A stretch of DNA of 64,000 nt from Prochlorococcus marinus CUG1433 (GCA_017644425.1 JAEPLN010000001.1:1178001-1242000); one strand, 5' to 3'. Positions 8,499 through 19,795 are shown, numbered from the stretch's first letter. Notes: a model not told the origin generated them from the sequence alone. Program-made: numbers and translations.

Positions 8499-11225
8499 TT
8501 GCTTAATTTAGAGGAATATTTTCCCTTTCCGCTAGATGATTTTCAATTAGAGGCAATACAAGCTATTAATAGCGGAAATTCTGTTGTTTTAACGGCACCA
8601 ACAGGTTCAGGTAAAACATTGTTAGGTGAATTTGCTATATATAGGGGTTTATCTCATGACAGCAGAGTTTTTTATACAACACCTTTAAAAGCCCTATCAA
8701 ATCAAAAATTTAGGGATTTTGCTAATCAATATGGTGAGAATAAAGTTGGTCTTTTAACAGGCGATATTAGTATAAATAGAGAAGCACCAATCTTAGTCAT
8801 GACTACTGAGATTTTTAGAAACATGCTTTATGGTGAATTTGATGAATTTGATGATCCCCTAGAAAATCTAGAATCTGTGATTCTCGATGAATGTCATTAT
8901 ATGAATGACCCCCAAAGAGGCACAGTTTGGGAGGAAACCATAATCCATTGCCCCAGTAGAACTCAAATAATAGCTTTATCAGCAACAATAGCTAATGCAG
9001 ATCAACTACAAAATTGGATAGAAAAAGTTCATGGACCCACAGTACTAATCAATAGTGATAAAAGACCAGTCCCACTTGATTTTATTTTTTGTAGTGTTAA
9101 AGGTCTTCATCCACTTTTAAATAATAAGGGTAATGGAATTCATCCAAACTGTAAGATTTGGAGAGCTCCTAAAGGGCAGAAAAAGAGGGGAAAAGTGGGA
9201 AGGATAATGCAACCAAAGTCTCCATCAATTGGATTTGTAATCTCGAAACTAGCTGAACGAAATATGTTGCCTGCTATTTATTTTATTTTTAGTAGAAGAG
9301 GATGTGACAAGGCTATTGATAATGTAAAAGATTTAACTTTAGTAAGTTATTCAGAAGCAAATATGATATCCCAAAAATTAGATGTCTATCTTAAAAATAA
9401 TCAAGAGGCAATTAAAGATAAATCTCAATGTGAGGCGTTAAAACGCGGTATTGCATCTCATCATGCTGGATTATTGCCTGCATGGAAAGAATTGGTTGAG
9501 GAATTATTTCAGCAAGGGTTGATAAAAGTTGTTTTTGCAACTGAAACTCTAGCCGCAGGAATTAATATGCCCGCAAGAACCACTGTTATTTCTTCTTTAT
9601 CAAAAAGGACAGAAGATGGGCATAGATTACTATTTAGCAGTGAATTCTTACAGATGTCAGGCAGAGCTGGAAGAAGAGGAAAAGATACCAAAGGATATGT
9701 GGTTACATTACAAACAAGATTTGAAGGTGCTAAAGAAGCAAGTGCCCTGGCTATAAGCAAACCAAATCCTTTAGAAAGTAAATTTACTCCGAGCTATGGA
9801 ATGGTACTTAATCTTTTGCAAAATTATACTTTAGAGAAGTCTAAAGAATTAATTAAAAGAAGTTTTGGTAGTTTTTTATATTTAGGAGAATCCTCAGGTG
9901 AGAATGTAATTCTTGAAAATTTAAATAAGGATTTAATTGAATTAAAAAAAATTACATGTAATGTCTCATGGAAAGATTTTGATGCTTACGAAAAGTTAAA
10001 AAATCGTCTTAAAGAAGAGAGAAGACTCTTGAAAATTCTAGAAAAACAGGCGGCAGAAAAACTTTCAGAAGAGATAACTAATGCACTCCCATATATTAAG
10101 GATGGAAGCTTAATTTCAATCAAAGCACCTCAAATTAAAAGAAAAATTGTTCCAGGATTAATTTGTAAAAAAATATATGACTCCCAAAAAATTAAAAGTT
10201 TATTGTGTTTGACAATTGATAATTTATTTATTCTTATAAAACCATCTTACATAGTAAGTATTTTCAACGATTTGGATGCAATTGGCGTCTCAGGACTTGA
10301 AGTCCCAAAGATGTTTTTTTCTGGCGAGGTAGTTAGGGGAGATGATATTTCGCAGTGTTTTGTGGATCAAATTTTAGAAGTTTCTAAAAATTATGATTTA
10401 CAAACTCCACAATATGATCTGACAACGGAAGTTTTGGCACAACAGCAACAAATTAACAATTTAGAAGAAACAGTCACTGATCATCCCGCACATAGATTTG
10501 GAGACTCCAGAAAATTAAAGAAATATAGAAAAAGAATTCTTGATGTTGAACAAGAAATAAATTTGAGAAAAAAACTTCTTGAGGATAAAGAAAATCATAA
10601 TTGGAGAACTTTTACCGATTTGATTAAAATTTTGAATCATTTTGGTTGTTTAAATGATTTGGAATTGACAGAGGTTGGTCAAACAGTTGGTGCGATAAGA
10701 AGTGAAAATGAATTATGGATTGGTCTTGTTTTAGTCAGTGGTTATTTGGACGATTTAGATCCTCCTGATTTAGCTGCAATTATTCAAGCTATATGTGTAG
10801 ATGTAAGGAGGCCCAATCTCTGGTGTAATTTCAAGACTTCAGTAAAGGTAATAGATGTTTTTAATGAATTAAATGATTTAAGAAAATTAGTAGCTTTTCA
10901 ACAAAATAAATTTCATATTGAAATTCCTATCTATTTAGAAACAGATTTGACTGGAATTATTTCTGAATGGGCAAGGGGGAAAAAATGGAAAGATTTGGTT
11001 TTTAATTCTTCATTAGATGAAGGTGATGTAGTTAGGATTATTAGAAGATCAATTGATGTTCTTTCTCAAGTGCAATACTGCAATGGTGTTAGTAATAAAT
11101 TAAAAAGCAAAGCAAAGCTAGCATTAAAAGCTATTAATCGTTTCCCAGTTTCTGAATCTAATGATCTTATACAGGTTTCTGAAAATATTAATCCTGCAAC
11201 AAAAAGAATTGACAATAATTCTTAA
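8499..11225 (+). CDS. Ski2/Mtr4-like DEAD/DEAH-box RNA helicase
   Basis: Large superfamily 2 helicase, 908 residues, with a TTG start. Motifs visible: Walker A APTGSGKT near residue 34, DEAH-type LDECHY, SAT in ALSATIA, SSEFLQMSGRAGRRG as motif VI. The C-terminal part matches the DSHCT-type region of Ski2/Mtr4 relatives. Probably acts in RNA processing or decay, by family analogy. Divergent from bioF. Confidence 0.9.
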   Translation: MLNLEEYFPFPLDDFQLEAIQAINSGNSVVLTAPTGSGKTLLGEFAIYRGLSHDSRVFYTTPLKALSNQKFRDFANQYGENKVGLLTGDISINREAPILVMTTEIFRNMLYGEFDEFDDPLENLESVILDECHYMNDPQRGTVWEETIIHCPSRTQIIALSATIANADQLQNWIEKVHGPTVLINSDKRPVPLDFIFCSVKGLHPLLNNKGNGIHPNCKIWRAPKGQKKRGKVGRIMQPKSPSIGFVISKLAERNMLPAIYFIFSRRGCDKAIDNVKDLTLVSYSEANMISQKLDVYLKNNQEAIKDKSQCEALKRGIASHHAGLLPAWKELVEELFQQGLIKVVFATETLAAGINMPARTTVISSLSKRTEDGHRLLFSSEFLQMSGRAGRRGKDTKGYVVTLQTRFEGAKEASALAISKPNPLESKFTPSYGMVLNLLQNYTLEKSKELIKRSFGSFLYLGESSGENVILENLNKDLIELKKITCNVSWKDFDAYEKLKNRLKEERRLLKILEKQAAEKLSEEITNALPYIKDGSLISIKAPQIKRKIVPGLICKKIYDSQKIKSLLCLTIDNLFILIKPSYIVSIFNDLDAIGVSGLEVPKMFFSGEVVRGDDISQCFVDQILEVSKNYDLQTPQYDLTTEVLAQQQQINNLEETVTDHPAHRFGDSRKLKKYRKRILDVEQEINLRKKLLEDKENHNWRTFTDLIKILNHFGCLNDLELTEVGQTVGAIRSENELWIGLVLVSGYLDDLDPPDLAAIIQAICVDVRRPNLWCNFKTSVKVIDVFNELNDLRKLVAFQQNKFHIEIPIYLETDLTGIISEWARGKKWKDLVFNSSLDEGDVVRIIRRSIDVLSQVQYCNGVSNKLKSKAKLALKAINRFPVSESNDLIQVSENINPATKRIDNNS

Positions 11226-11234
11226 AATTTTTAA

Positions 11235-12620
11235 TCAAATCATTGAATTAATATTCATTGCTTCATCAAATTCATCTTCGTTTAAATAACCTAATTTAAG
11301 TGTTGCCTCTTTTAAATTTAAGGATTCTTTGAAGGCAAGGTTTGCAATTGCAGCTGCTTTTTCATAACCAACTTTAGGCACTATGGCTGTAACCAACATT
11401 AGTGAATTTTCTAGATTTAACTTCATTTTCTTTTGATTAGGTTCCATCCCATCAACTAATTTTATTCTGAAGTTTTCTATTGCATTTTTAAGTAATTTTA
11501 AACTTGTAAGAATATTAAATCCAATAAGAGGCTTATATTCATTCATCTGTAAAGTGCCGCTAGAATTTGCCATTGAAACTGCATATTCAAGACCCATTAT
11601 CTGAGTGCAAACCATCGATAAAGCTTCGCATTGAGTCGGATTAACTTTACCCGGCATAATAGAACTTCCAGGTTCATTTTGAGGAATAATTAATTCATAT
11701 ATTCCTGATCTTGGGCCAGAAGATAGAATTTTTATATCATTTGAAATTTTAAATAATGCACCTGCTAATATTTTTATCTGACTCATTACTTGAGCTAAAC
11801 GATCATGAGAGGCCATTATTGAAAAATTATTTTTTGATTTATAGAACATTAAATTAGTATCATTGGAAATTGATTTGATAGACTCTTCGCAAAATCCTTT
11901 TGGACAATTAATCCCTGTACCAACTGCTGTTCCTCCCAAAGGTAAGAAATACAATTCATTTAGACTCATAATAATTGCATTCTCCGCATCTTTAAGTTGC
12001 TCTGACCATCCTGATATTTCTTGCCCGAAAGTAAGAGGTACTGCATCTTGAAAATGGGTTCTTCCTATCTTTATAAGGTCTTTCCATTCTTCACTTTTTT
12101 TATCAAGGATCTTAGTAAGTTTTCTTATCGTTGGAACTAAATTTTTGATTATTTCATTAACAACAGATATTTGAATAGCAGCAGGAAAAGTATCATTAGT
12201 TGACTGAGATTTATTTACATCATCATTCGGATGAATTGGTTGATGACTACCAAGCTCTGAATTTGTTTTTAATGCTGCAATATTTGAAATTACCTCATTT
12301 ATATTCATATTTGTTTGCGTGCCACTACCTGTTTGCCAAACCTTTAAGGGAAACTGTGAATCATGAAGCCCATTGAGTATTTCTCTACATGCCTCAACAA
12401 TTAAATCTTTTTTCCTTTTATCTATTAATCCTAAATTGAAATTCGCAATTGAAGCAGCTTTTTTTATGAGGGTGAGTGAGTAAATTAACTCAATTGGAAT
12501 TAATTCTTCTCCAATAGAAAAATTTATTATCGATCTTTGTGTTTGAGCACCCCATAAAGCTTCGATGGGAACTTCTATTGTTCCCATACTATCTTTTTCA
12601 ATCCTAAAGTTTTTTTTCAT
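11235..12620 (-). CDS. fumC: fumarate hydratase, class II
   Basis: Interconverts fumarate and malate. 461 residues with the superfamily signature GSSIMPGKVNP and the class II TGSGTQTNMN, plus IGRTHFQDAVP. Full length. It lies next to purB, another member of the same aspartase/fumarase superfamily that produces fumarate, transcribed in the same direction with a 48-base gap. Confidence 0.95.
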   Translation of the reverse strand: MKKNFRIEKDSMGTIEVPIEALWGAQTQRSIINFSIGEELIPIELIYSLTLIKKAASIANFNLGLIDKRKKDLIVEACREILNGLHDSQFPLKVWQTGSGTQTNMNINEVISNIAALKTNSELGSHQPIHPNDDVNKSQSTNDTFPAAIQISVVNEIIKNLVPTIRKLTKILDKKSEEWKDLIKIGRTHFQDAVPLTFGQEISGWSEQLKDAENAIIMSLNELYFLPLGGTAVGTGINCPKGFCEESIKSISNDTNLMFYKSKNNFSIMASHDRLAQVMSQIKILAGALFKISNDIKILSSGPRSGIYELIIPQNEPGSSIMPGKVNPTQCEALSMVCTQIMGLEYAVSMANSSGTLQMNEYKPLIGFNILTSLKLLKNAIENFRIKLVDGMEPNQKKMKLNLENSLMLVTAIVPKVGYEKAAAIANLAFKESLNLKEATLKLGYLNEDEFDEAMNINSMI

Positions 12621-12668
12621 TATTCCTCTGAAAACACTGGTTGAACTTAGATAAGGTTTTCAGTAATA

Positions 12669-13964
12669 CTAGATACCTAACTTCTCCCATATTACACTTA
12701 AATTATTGAGATGAATTGAAGGATTAAAACATTCTTCTAAGTCAGTTTGATCAATAAAATTCATTATTTCATTATCTCTCTCTATATTTTGTTTGAAATT
12801 CCCATTCTGAGTATTCCAGGCCTGATGCGCATTTTTTTGTACTAAGCTATAAGCCTTTTCTCTAGACAAGCCCTTCTCTACAAGCAAAAGTAAAACTTTC
12901 TGACTAAAGATTACACCACCATATATATTTAAGTTTTTGAGCATATTGTTTGGATAAACTTCCAAATTGCTTACTATATCTTTCATTTCTCTGAGCATAA
13001 AATGTAAACATATTGATACGTCAGGTAACATGATACGTTCATTTGAACTATGGCTAATATCTCTTTCGTGCCAAAGTGGAACATTTTCCAGTGCTGTTAA
13101 GACGTAACTCCTCAAAATTCTTGCTAAACCGCTTACTCTTTCACTTCGAATAGGATTTCTTTTATGAGGCATGGCAGAACTTCCTTTTTGCCCTTTTGTA
13201 AAGCCCTCTTCAACTTCTAAAACATCAGTCCTTTGTAAATTTCTTATTTCAGTTGCGAATCTATCTAGAGAAGCGCCAACTAGTGCAATAGTTTGAACAT
13301 ATTCTGCATGTCTGTCTCTTGATATAACTTGGGTACTCGCTGTATCTGGTTTTAAGCCTAGTAAATCACAAGTTATTTTTTCTACTTTGGGATTAGTATT
13401 AGCGTAAGTTCCCATTGCTCCACTTATTTGTCCAATTGCGACGGATTCTTTTAGTGTAAACAATCTTTTTTTGTTTCTTATTATTTCTGCTAACCATCCA
13501 GCAAGTTTAAAACCGAAGGAAATTGGCTCCCCATGAATTGCATGAGATCTGCCAATCATTAATGTATTTTTATGCTTCCTTGCTAATAATCTGACTTCAT
13601 TTTCTAGGTTCCCAATTTCCTCTGATAACAATTCGCAAGAATCTTTTAACTGAAGAGATAAGCCAGTATCAAGTACATCACTACTGGTCATACCAACATG
13701 TATATATCTTCCAGAATCTCCTACAAATTCATTAACGCTTGTAAGAAAGGCTATGACATCATGTTTAACTTCTTTCTCAATTTCTGTAATTCTAGATTCA
13801 TCAAATTTTGCATTTGAACGTATTTCTTTCATGGCACTCTCGGGAATTTTTCCGAGGGAAAAATTTGCTTCACATGCAGCCATTTCAACCTTTAGCCAAC
13901 TCTGGAATTTTGCGCTTTCAGTCCAGATTTTCCCCATTTCGGGTAATGTGTAACGCTCGATCAC
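12669..13964 (-). CDS. purB: adenylosuccinate lyase
   Basis: Purine synthesis lyase acting on SAICAR and adenylosuccinate, releasing fumarate. The signature SSAMPHKRNP is present, as are HVGMTSSDVLDT and IGRSHAIHGEP. 431 residues, full length. Upstream of fumC on the minus strand. Confidence 0.95.
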   Translation of the reverse strand: MIERYTLPEMGKIWTESAKFQSWLKVEMAACEANFSLGKIPESAMKEIRSNAKFDESRITEIEKEVKHDVIAFLTSVNEFVGDSGRYIHVGMTSSDVLDTGLSLQLKDSCELLSEEIGNLENEVRLLARKHKNTLMIGRSHAIHGEPISFGFKLAGWLAEIIRNKKRLFTLKESVAIGQISGAMGTYANTNPKVEKITCDLLGLKPDTASTQVISRDRHAEYVQTIALVGASLDRFATEIRNLQRTDVLEVEEGFTKGQKGSSAMPHKRNPIRSERVSGLARILRSYVLTALENVPLWHERDISHSSNERIMLPDVSICLHFMLREMKDIVSNLEVYPNNMLKNLNIYGGVIFSQKVLLLLVEKGLSREKAYSLVQKNAHQAWNTQNGNFKQNIERDNEIMNFIDQTDLEECFNPSIHLNNLSVIWEKLGI

Positions 13965-14247
13965 AATTTTTTTTAATTATCAATTTAAACTTTATAACTA
14001 AAATTGAATTATTGCCTTATACCTTAAAGATGTACTTGCCATTGAACATATTTGCCTGATTATTATTGTCTTATGTAACATTTTTCTGCTAATTAAAGAA
14101 AGTTTAAATATTAAAAATATTTTCGTTTATTACCTTGGTTATTAATGGGTAATTTTTGTGTTCTAATTTAAAATTAAAAGGTATTAAAGAATTTGGATCT
14201 TAATCTTATAGAAGTACATTATTCAGTCTTTTTTTATTGATTAAAAG
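13965..14247. other. intergenic region between purB and tlyA
   Basis: A+T-rich divergent spacer of 283 bases. No ORF or clear RNA was seen; it must hold the promoters of purB (minus) and tlyA (plus). Confidence 0.6.
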
Positions 14248-15060
14248 ATGATTAAAAAAAGTAGATTAGATCTTTATCTTCTAAATAAAGGTTTATGTGA
14301 AACTCGTCAAAAAGCTCAAGGTTTAATTCTTGCGGGCAAGGTTAGAGATATCAATGGGAAAGTATTGGATAAACCTGGGCAACAAGTATTAATTGGATCT
14401 GAGTTTTTTATTGATTCCGCGCCTATGTTTGTATCAAGGGGCGGCGAAAAATTATTGGAGGCATTTAAAAAACTTGAAATTAAAGTAAAAGACAAAATAT
14501 GTATAGATGCAGGTATATCTACTGGGGGATTTACTGATTGCCTATTGCAACAAGGCGCAAAGTTAGTTTATGGGATAGATGTTGGTTATGGACAAACTGC
14601 ATGGAAGATTAGAAATAACCCCAAAGTTATACTTTTTGAACGAACTAATATTCGAAATTTAAAACCTAATGATCTTTTATCTAGAAGTAATGAATTACCA
14701 AATTTTGTTGTTGCTGATTTGTCTTTTATTTCATTAAAGTTAGTTTTTAAATCCATTGGTAATTTATTAGAAGGTGATTGTATAGAGGGAATATTTTTAA
14801 TTAAACCCCAATTTGAGGTAGGTAAAGATAAAGTGAGTAAAGGAGGTGTTGTTCGCAATCCTAAATTCCATACTGAGGCTATAGAGTCTGTTATCTATGC
14901 TGCTAAGAATTTCCAATGGAATATAAAGAATTTGATAGCTTCTCCGCTGATAGGTCCTGCTGGGAATCATGAATATCTAGCTTGGATGACCTTAGGAAGT
15001 CAATCAAATAAAAGTATTAATAGTGAATATATACAAAATTTAGTAAAAGAAACTCTTTGA
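14248..15060 (+). CDS. tlyA: TlyA family rRNA 2'-O-methyltransferase
   Basis: Predicted rRNA (cytidine-2'-O)-methyltransferase, formerly called hemolysin A. An S4 RNA-binding domain (residues about 4-62, beginning KSRLDLYLLNKGLCETRQKA) precedes an FtsJ-like SAM domain with CIDAGISTGGFTDCLLQ. 270 residues, full length. It ends 1 base before the convergent glnB stop. Confidence 0.88.
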   Translation: MIKKSRLDLYLLNKGLCETRQKAQGLILAGKVRDINGKVLDKPGQQVLIGSEFFIDSAPMFVSRGGEKLLEAFKKLEIKVKDKICIDAGISTGGFTDCLLQQGAKLVYGIDVGYGQTAWKIRNNPKVILFERTNIRNLKPNDLLSRSNELPNFVVADLSFISLKLVFKSIGNLLEGDCIEGIFLIKPQFEVGKDKVSKGGVVRNPKFHTEAIESVIYAAKNFQWNIKNLIASPLIGPAGNHEYLAWMTLGSQSNKSINSEYIQNLVKETL

Positions 15061-15061
15061 A

Positions 15062-15424
<363 letters not shown>

Positions 15425-15670
15425 TTAATTGTTTTTTGGGAAAACATCCAACATTGAAATATCAGAAAAACATTCAACATTAAGGCCTGCATTCTTGGCG
15501 TCTTCAATTAACAGTTGGGAATTTTCTTCAGAAATTATTACTGTACTATTTGACAAAGCTTCCCACTGATCATTCTCAAAGTGTGTTTGAAGCCATAACA
15601 TTCCAATTGCAGTTTTTGGTTGAAGGGATTTATTTAAGTTGTTATCGATAGTTATCAAACAAATGTCCAT
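15425..15670 (-). CDS. conserved hypothetical protein next to glnB
   Basis: 81-residue acidic protein with no motif I recognise. Composition and length look like a real soluble protein (WLQTHFENDQWEAL in the middle). It precedes glnB on the same strand by 24 bases, so a role in nitrogen metabolism is possible but unproven. Confidence 0.65.
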   Translation of the reverse strand: MDICLITIDNNLNKSLQPKTAIGMLWLQTHFENDQWEALSNSTVIISEENSQLLIEDAKNAGLNVECFSDISMLDVFPKNN

Positions 15671-15859
15671 TAATTTTTCATTGAACTAAACACATATAAA
15701 CCTTTTGGCAGACATTATGAATGTTACTATTGATACAAAAATAAGATTTAATATCTTTTGACTTAGTCAATTGTAATACTTAGATTTGTGGATAATTTTG
15801 CGCATTTTTATCTTTACATATAGTTTTTATATAGGTTTAGTAAAAAACTTCTACTAAAA

Positions 15860-16270
15860 ATGAGTACAGCTAAATTAGAAGATTCGACTCAAAGACCGCT
15901 ATATGGTGAAAGAATTATTGAAGAATCAAAAATAATTTGTTTCGATAATCCAAATAAGAAAAGAATTTATGAAATTTCTATTCAGTTACCTGAATTTACA
16001 TGTAAGTGCCCCTTTTCTGGTTATCCAGATTTTGCAAAGCTAAATATTGTTTATCAACCTAATTTGAAAGTCTATGAGTTGAAGTCTTTAAAGCTTTATA
16101 TTAATAATTTTAGGGATATAAAAATATCACATGAGGAAGTTGTGAATAGAATTATGGATGATTTAGTGAATGAAGGTTCACCTCACTGGATACATTTAAA
16201 TGCTGCATTTAACCCCAGAGGGAATGTTTCTATGCAGTTAGATATTTTTAGTGGGCAGAAAAGAAATTAA
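15860..16270 (+). CDS. queF: 7-cyano-7-deazaguanine reductase
   Basis: NADPH-dependent reduction of preQ0 to preQ1 in queuosine synthesis. Short YkvM-type enzyme of 136 residues. The catalytic Cys is C50 in [11 protein letters not shown], followed by Asp57; YELKSLKLY is the QueF signature. No preQ1 riboswitch was recognised in its leader. It ends 4 bases inside the convergent ccs1 gene. Confidence 0.92.
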   Translation: MSTAKLEDSTQRPLYGERIIEESKIICFDNPNKKRIYEISIQLPEFTCKCPFSGYPDFAKLNIVYQPNLKVYELKSLKLYINNFRDIKISHEEVVNRIMDDLVNEGSPHWIHLNAAFNPRGNVSMQLDIFSGQKRN

Positions 16271-17553
16271 AAATTTTTTATTTCGTCTGATAATTTAAAA
16301 AATTCTTTTTTAAAACCAACTAGATTTTTATTACTAAGGCCACCAATAGATAACTTTTGTGATTCTTTATTTACCAGAATCCATAATTGGTTAGTTGGTA
16401 TAAGACTTATTATTGTTCCAAAAATTATTAAGATAAAAGAAAAGTAAATAAATGGTATAGACGGATCATTTTTAATTATTAATCCACTGCTGGGGATTAT
16501 TTTTTTCAGAGATACTTTTGAAGAGTTAATTTCTAAAGGATCGTCATTGATATAAAGATTATTCCCGGAAAAATTTTCTATATTCGAAATTTTAAGTGGA
16601 CCATTTTCATTATCTATTGTTAAAAGGAAATTTTTTTTATTCTCCGATCCTAATTCAACTAAAACTCCCCAAACTTGATTACCGATTTCTGGAATCTCCT
16701 TTAATTGTAATTGATAAAGGATATTATCTATTTCTAAAACAACATTTGATATTGCCCAATCTGCTTGATAAATAGTTAATCCTTTAACCCTGATTGGATG
16801 ATTAACTTTGGTTATTTTCATTTCATTTAAATTTAGATCTTCCGAAGAAAAATTTAATTTTGAAATAAACTGTTTGGGCACACCATCACTTTCACGTTCT
16901 ATAGAAAAATCTACTAATTTTACATTGGTTTTTGAGTTTGTGTTCTCATTAACAAGGTTTAAAGTTTCTCCAGGCAGTAAATATTGTTCTTTTGATTGAC
17001 TTGTAAAACTTCCATATGCTGAACCTATAAGTAAGACTATTAATCCGATATGTACTACTAAAGGACCGATTTTTCCAATTAACCCCTTTCTTGCAGAAAT
17101 ATGACTATTAAATTTGTATGTTTTCCATCCTTTTTTTTTAAGTAATAAATCTACTTTTGATATATGTTCTCCATCTTGATTGATTGGATGACTTGTAGTT
17201 AGTTGCAGTTTGCTAAATTTTTTTTCGCTATTATATTCAATCCAATTTAATGAAGCTTTTAATGAAGGAATTTGCCTCCTGAAACTACAAGCTGCCAAAG
17301 AAATGCAAAGAAGAATTAATGTTAATAAAAACCAAAAGCTTGTATATATATGATCCAATTGAAGTTTTAAGACTTTTTCTCCATTTAAAAATCCAAAAAT
17401 AGGAGCACTATCGAAATTATCTATATAGAATTTATTATTACTACCTTGAGGTATAAAAGTACCTATTCCACTGGCAATAGCAATGAAGATTATCAGCGAT
17501 ATAGCGAATCTTAAACTTGATATTTTTAAAATTAGATTCTTAAAAATAATCAT
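16267..17553 (-). CDS. ccs1: cytochrome c biogenesis protein Ccs1 (ResB family)
   Basis: System II cytochrome c maturation: ResB/Ccs1 holds the haem handling complex in the thylakoid membrane. 428 residues with membrane segments near residues 13-33, 70-95, 160-185 and 370-390 and a large lumenal domain between the last two. Its start adjoins the ccdA stop, so the two are an operon that supplies haem attachment and thiol reduction. Confidence 0.9.
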   Translation of the reverse strand: MIIFKNLILKISSLRFAISLIIFIAIASGIGTFIPQGSNNKFYIDNFDSAPIFGFLNGEKVLKLQLDHIYTSFWFLLTLILLCISLAACSFRRQIPSLKASLNWIEYNSEKKFSKLQLTTSHPINQDGEHISKVDLLLKKKGWKTYKFNSHISARKGLIGKIGPLVVHIGLIVLLIGSAYGSFTSQSKEQYLLPGETLNLVNENTNSKTNVKLVDFSIERESDGVPKQFISKLNFSSEDLNLNEMKITKVNHPIRVKGLTIYQADWAISNVVLEIDNILYQLQLKEIPEIGNQVWGVLVELGSENKKNFLLTIDNENGPLKISNIENFSGNNLYINDDPLEINSSKVSLKKIIPSSGLIIKNDPSIPFIYFSFILIIFGTIISLIPTNQLWILVNKESQKLSIGGLSNKNLVGFKKEFFKLSDEIKNF

Positions 17554-18210
17554 TTAAATCCAATTTGAAAATAAATTTAATAACCCTAGAGAAACTAAAA
17601 ATATCCCACTTAAAGTCGGAATTATTTGACTAAATTTTCTAAGAGCTAAAAATTGCTTTAAGTTTTCTGCAGTAGCTCCTGCAATGATTAATGGGGTTAC
17701 TTGGCCTATCCCAAAGAAAAATAAAAAAATAATAGATATTATCGGGTTTTTAGCTTGCGATACCCAAGCCAAAAGAGTTGCTAAAACTGGAGTAATGCAA
17801 GGTGAAGAAGCTATTCCAAAAGTAGTCCCTATGGCAAAAGGCGCTATAAATTTTGGTATTTTATCTTCAATTATTTTAATATCAGGTACATTCGGAAACT
17901 GAAACTTTAGAATTCCTAATAAATTTAAACCCATTATTATTGCTATTAGGGCAACAAATGAAGTGTAATAAGATGGAATTTGCCCATATATTTTGCCTAA
18001 GAATCCACTCGCAGCCCCCAGTGCAACAAGCGAAAAAACTACACCTCCTGAAAAACTAAGAAGTTTAAATTTATTTTTCTCTGTTCCTCCTACATAAGCA
18101 ATTGTGACTGGAAGTAATGATAACGAGCATGGCCCAAGACTTGTTAAAAGCCCTGCGCTGAAAACCAAAAATATAGTAAATGGACCAGGATTATTAAGAC
18201 CATTCTGCAA
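17554..18210 (-). CDS. ccdA: cytochrome c biogenesis protein CcdA
   Basis: Membrane thiol-disulfide transporter that passes electrons to the lumen for apocytochrome c reduction. Six hydrophobic segments; the two redox cysteines lie in GPCSLSLLPV (segment 1) and ASSPCITPVL (segment 4). The start given is TTG 18210, but the frame stays open upstream to a TAG at 18289-18291 and reads like coding sequence (NLDELSQTIESINLV), without an ATG or GTG. The true N terminus is therefore uncertain. Confidence 0.88.
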   Translation of the reverse strand: MQNGLNNPGPFTIFLVFSAGLLTSLGPCSLSLLPVTIAYVGGTEKNKFKLLSFSGGVVFSLVALGAASGFLGKIYGQIPSYYTSFVALIAIIMGLNLLGILKFQFPNVPDIKIIEDKIPKFIAPFAIGTTFGIASSPCITPVLATLLAWVSQAKNPIISIIFLFFFGIGQVTPLIIAGATAENLKQFLALRKFSQIIPTLSGIFLVSLGLLNLFSNWI

Positions 18211-18292
18211 AAGCAGATTACCCTTTTGAGATAATTCTGAAATAACTAAATTAATTGATTCGATAGTTTGACTTAGTTCATCTAAATTCTAA

Positions 18293-19528
18293 CTAATTAA
18301 GAGTCTTTCGTGTATTAATCATACCTATGAATCCAGTTGATTCTAATGAACATCTCAGTAACATTCCCGCAATAAAAAAAGATGCTATTAAAGAATTTCC
18401 ACCATAACTAATGAAAGGTAGTGGTAATCCTGTAGTAGGCATTGAACCTGTTGCTACAGCAATATGCATTATTGATTGACCTGTTAACAATACACCACAT
18501 CCGATAGCAACTAATTTTGTATAGTTATTCCTGCACTTAAGAGCAATTCTTAAACTTATATAAGAGAAAACTGCTAGAAAACCTAAGAAAAAAGTACATC
18601 CCAATAAACCAAATTCTTCTGCAAAAATGGCAAAAATAAAATCTGTGTACATAAATGGTAGGTACTGTAATTTTTGTATGGATAGGCCAAAACCTTGTCC
18701 AAATAAACCACCAGAACCTATTGCTAATAAACTTTGAACTAATTGAAAACCACTCTCTTGTTGATCTTTCCAGGGATTAATAAATGAAGTAACCCTAAGT
18801 TTTTGATATTCGTTATTAAGGATGCTAATACATCCAGTAATGATTCCTAATGAAGCAAAGGAGCAAAGAGAACTAAGTTTTATGCCTCCACATAAACCCA
18901 TAATCCACAAAAGAATTCCAGTTAGTGATGCAGTACTTAAGTTGGGTTGCTTTAGTATAAATAGAATTAATAAACCAAAAGAGACTATAGAAATTAATTT
19001 CCTCTCATGTTTAATAAGATTCCAATGCGCGAAAAGGTTAGAAGCTTCGAGAATTAAAAAAGGTTTAATTAATTCAGAAGGTTGCAAACGTAAATTACCT
19101 AATATCAGCCATCTTGAAGATCCATTTACTGTAATTCCAGTGATATTGGTTAGAAAAATCAAAAAAAATAAAATATAAAAAATAATCCTTGAAAATTTTA
19201 AAAGATTTCTGATATTCGTATTAAGTGCTAAATAGAATAAACTGACTCCAGGAATTGTCCAAATAATTTGTTTTTTTAAAAAGAAAGCCCAATTCCCCAT
19301 TTCTCTACTAGCGACCCACCAACTTGATGAACCTAGAATGCATATTCCTAAAATTGACCAAATCCCAACTAGGATAACTAGGATTTTTGCCTCATAAGGC
19401 CAAATTGTCCAAGGTAATGGAAATATAAATTCTTTTAAATTACTCGAATTCTTTTCGTAATTGGAACGGAGGGATTTTTTTCTTTTAGAAATTCTTTTAT
19501 ATTTTATTTTTTCTTGACTAATCTCCAA
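18293..19528 (-). CDS. ftsW: FtsW/RodA/SpoVE family septal peptidoglycan polymerase
   Basis: Polytopic SEDS protein of 411 residues acting in septal cell wall synthesis. SEDS motifs visible are LRLQPSELIKP, KQPNLSTASL and the C-terminal TTGLPLPFISYGGNS. A basic N-terminal tail of about 40 residues precedes the first membrane segment. Followed directly by ccdA and ccs1 on the same strand. Confidence 0.92.
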   Translation of the reverse strand: MEISQEKIKYKRISKRKKSLRSNYEKNSSNLKEFIFPLPWTIWPYEAKILVILVGIWSILGICILGSSSWWVASREMGNWAFFLKKQIIWTIPGVSLFYLALNTNIRNLLKFSRIIFYILFFLIFLTNITGITVNGSSRWLILGNLRLQPSELIKPFLILEASNLFAHWNLIKHERKLISIVSFGLLILFILKQPNLSTASLTGILLWIMGLCGGIKLSSLCSFASLGIITGCISILNNEYQKLRVTSFINPWKDQQESGFQLVQSLLAIGSGGLFGQGFGLSIQKLQYLPFMYTDFIFAIFAEEFGLLGCTFFLGFLAVFSYISLRIALKCRNNYTKLVAIGCGVLLTGQSIMHIAVATGSMPTTGLPLPFISYGGNSLIASFFIAGMLLRCSLESTGFIGMINTRKTLN

Positions 19529-19795
19529 TTTCTTTGGTGTATATATACCATTGAGACGTTTAATTGAAACTTTGCCAAGTCTTTTATTAACGTTTTAAAG
19601 TGTTCACAAATCTAAAAGATGGATAATACATATTATTTTTTCAAAAATTAAAGAAGCAAAAATGATCTATAGAATTATCACAAATCTTAAGAATTAATTT
19701 TTTCTAGAAAAAAACTAGCTAAAAGTCACCTCTCCGTGATAGATTCCGTGAGTTTATATACTTACTTTAAACCATTTAGAGGGGGGTTCTAAACT
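19529..19795. other. divergent spacer between ftsW and the ATP synthase operon
   Basis: 267 bases without an ORF. It must hold the promoter of the eight-gene ATP synthase operon. A strong ribosome binding site (AGGGGGG at about 19780-19786) lies 9-10 bases before the atp1 ATG. Confidence 0.6.

Noticed and set aside
15728-15745. Possible NtcA site (GTA-N8-AAC on the minus strand) before the glnB neighbour gene.
   Set aside because: It departs from GTA-N8-TAC and the likely -10 lies only a few bases away, not the usual 22 or so.
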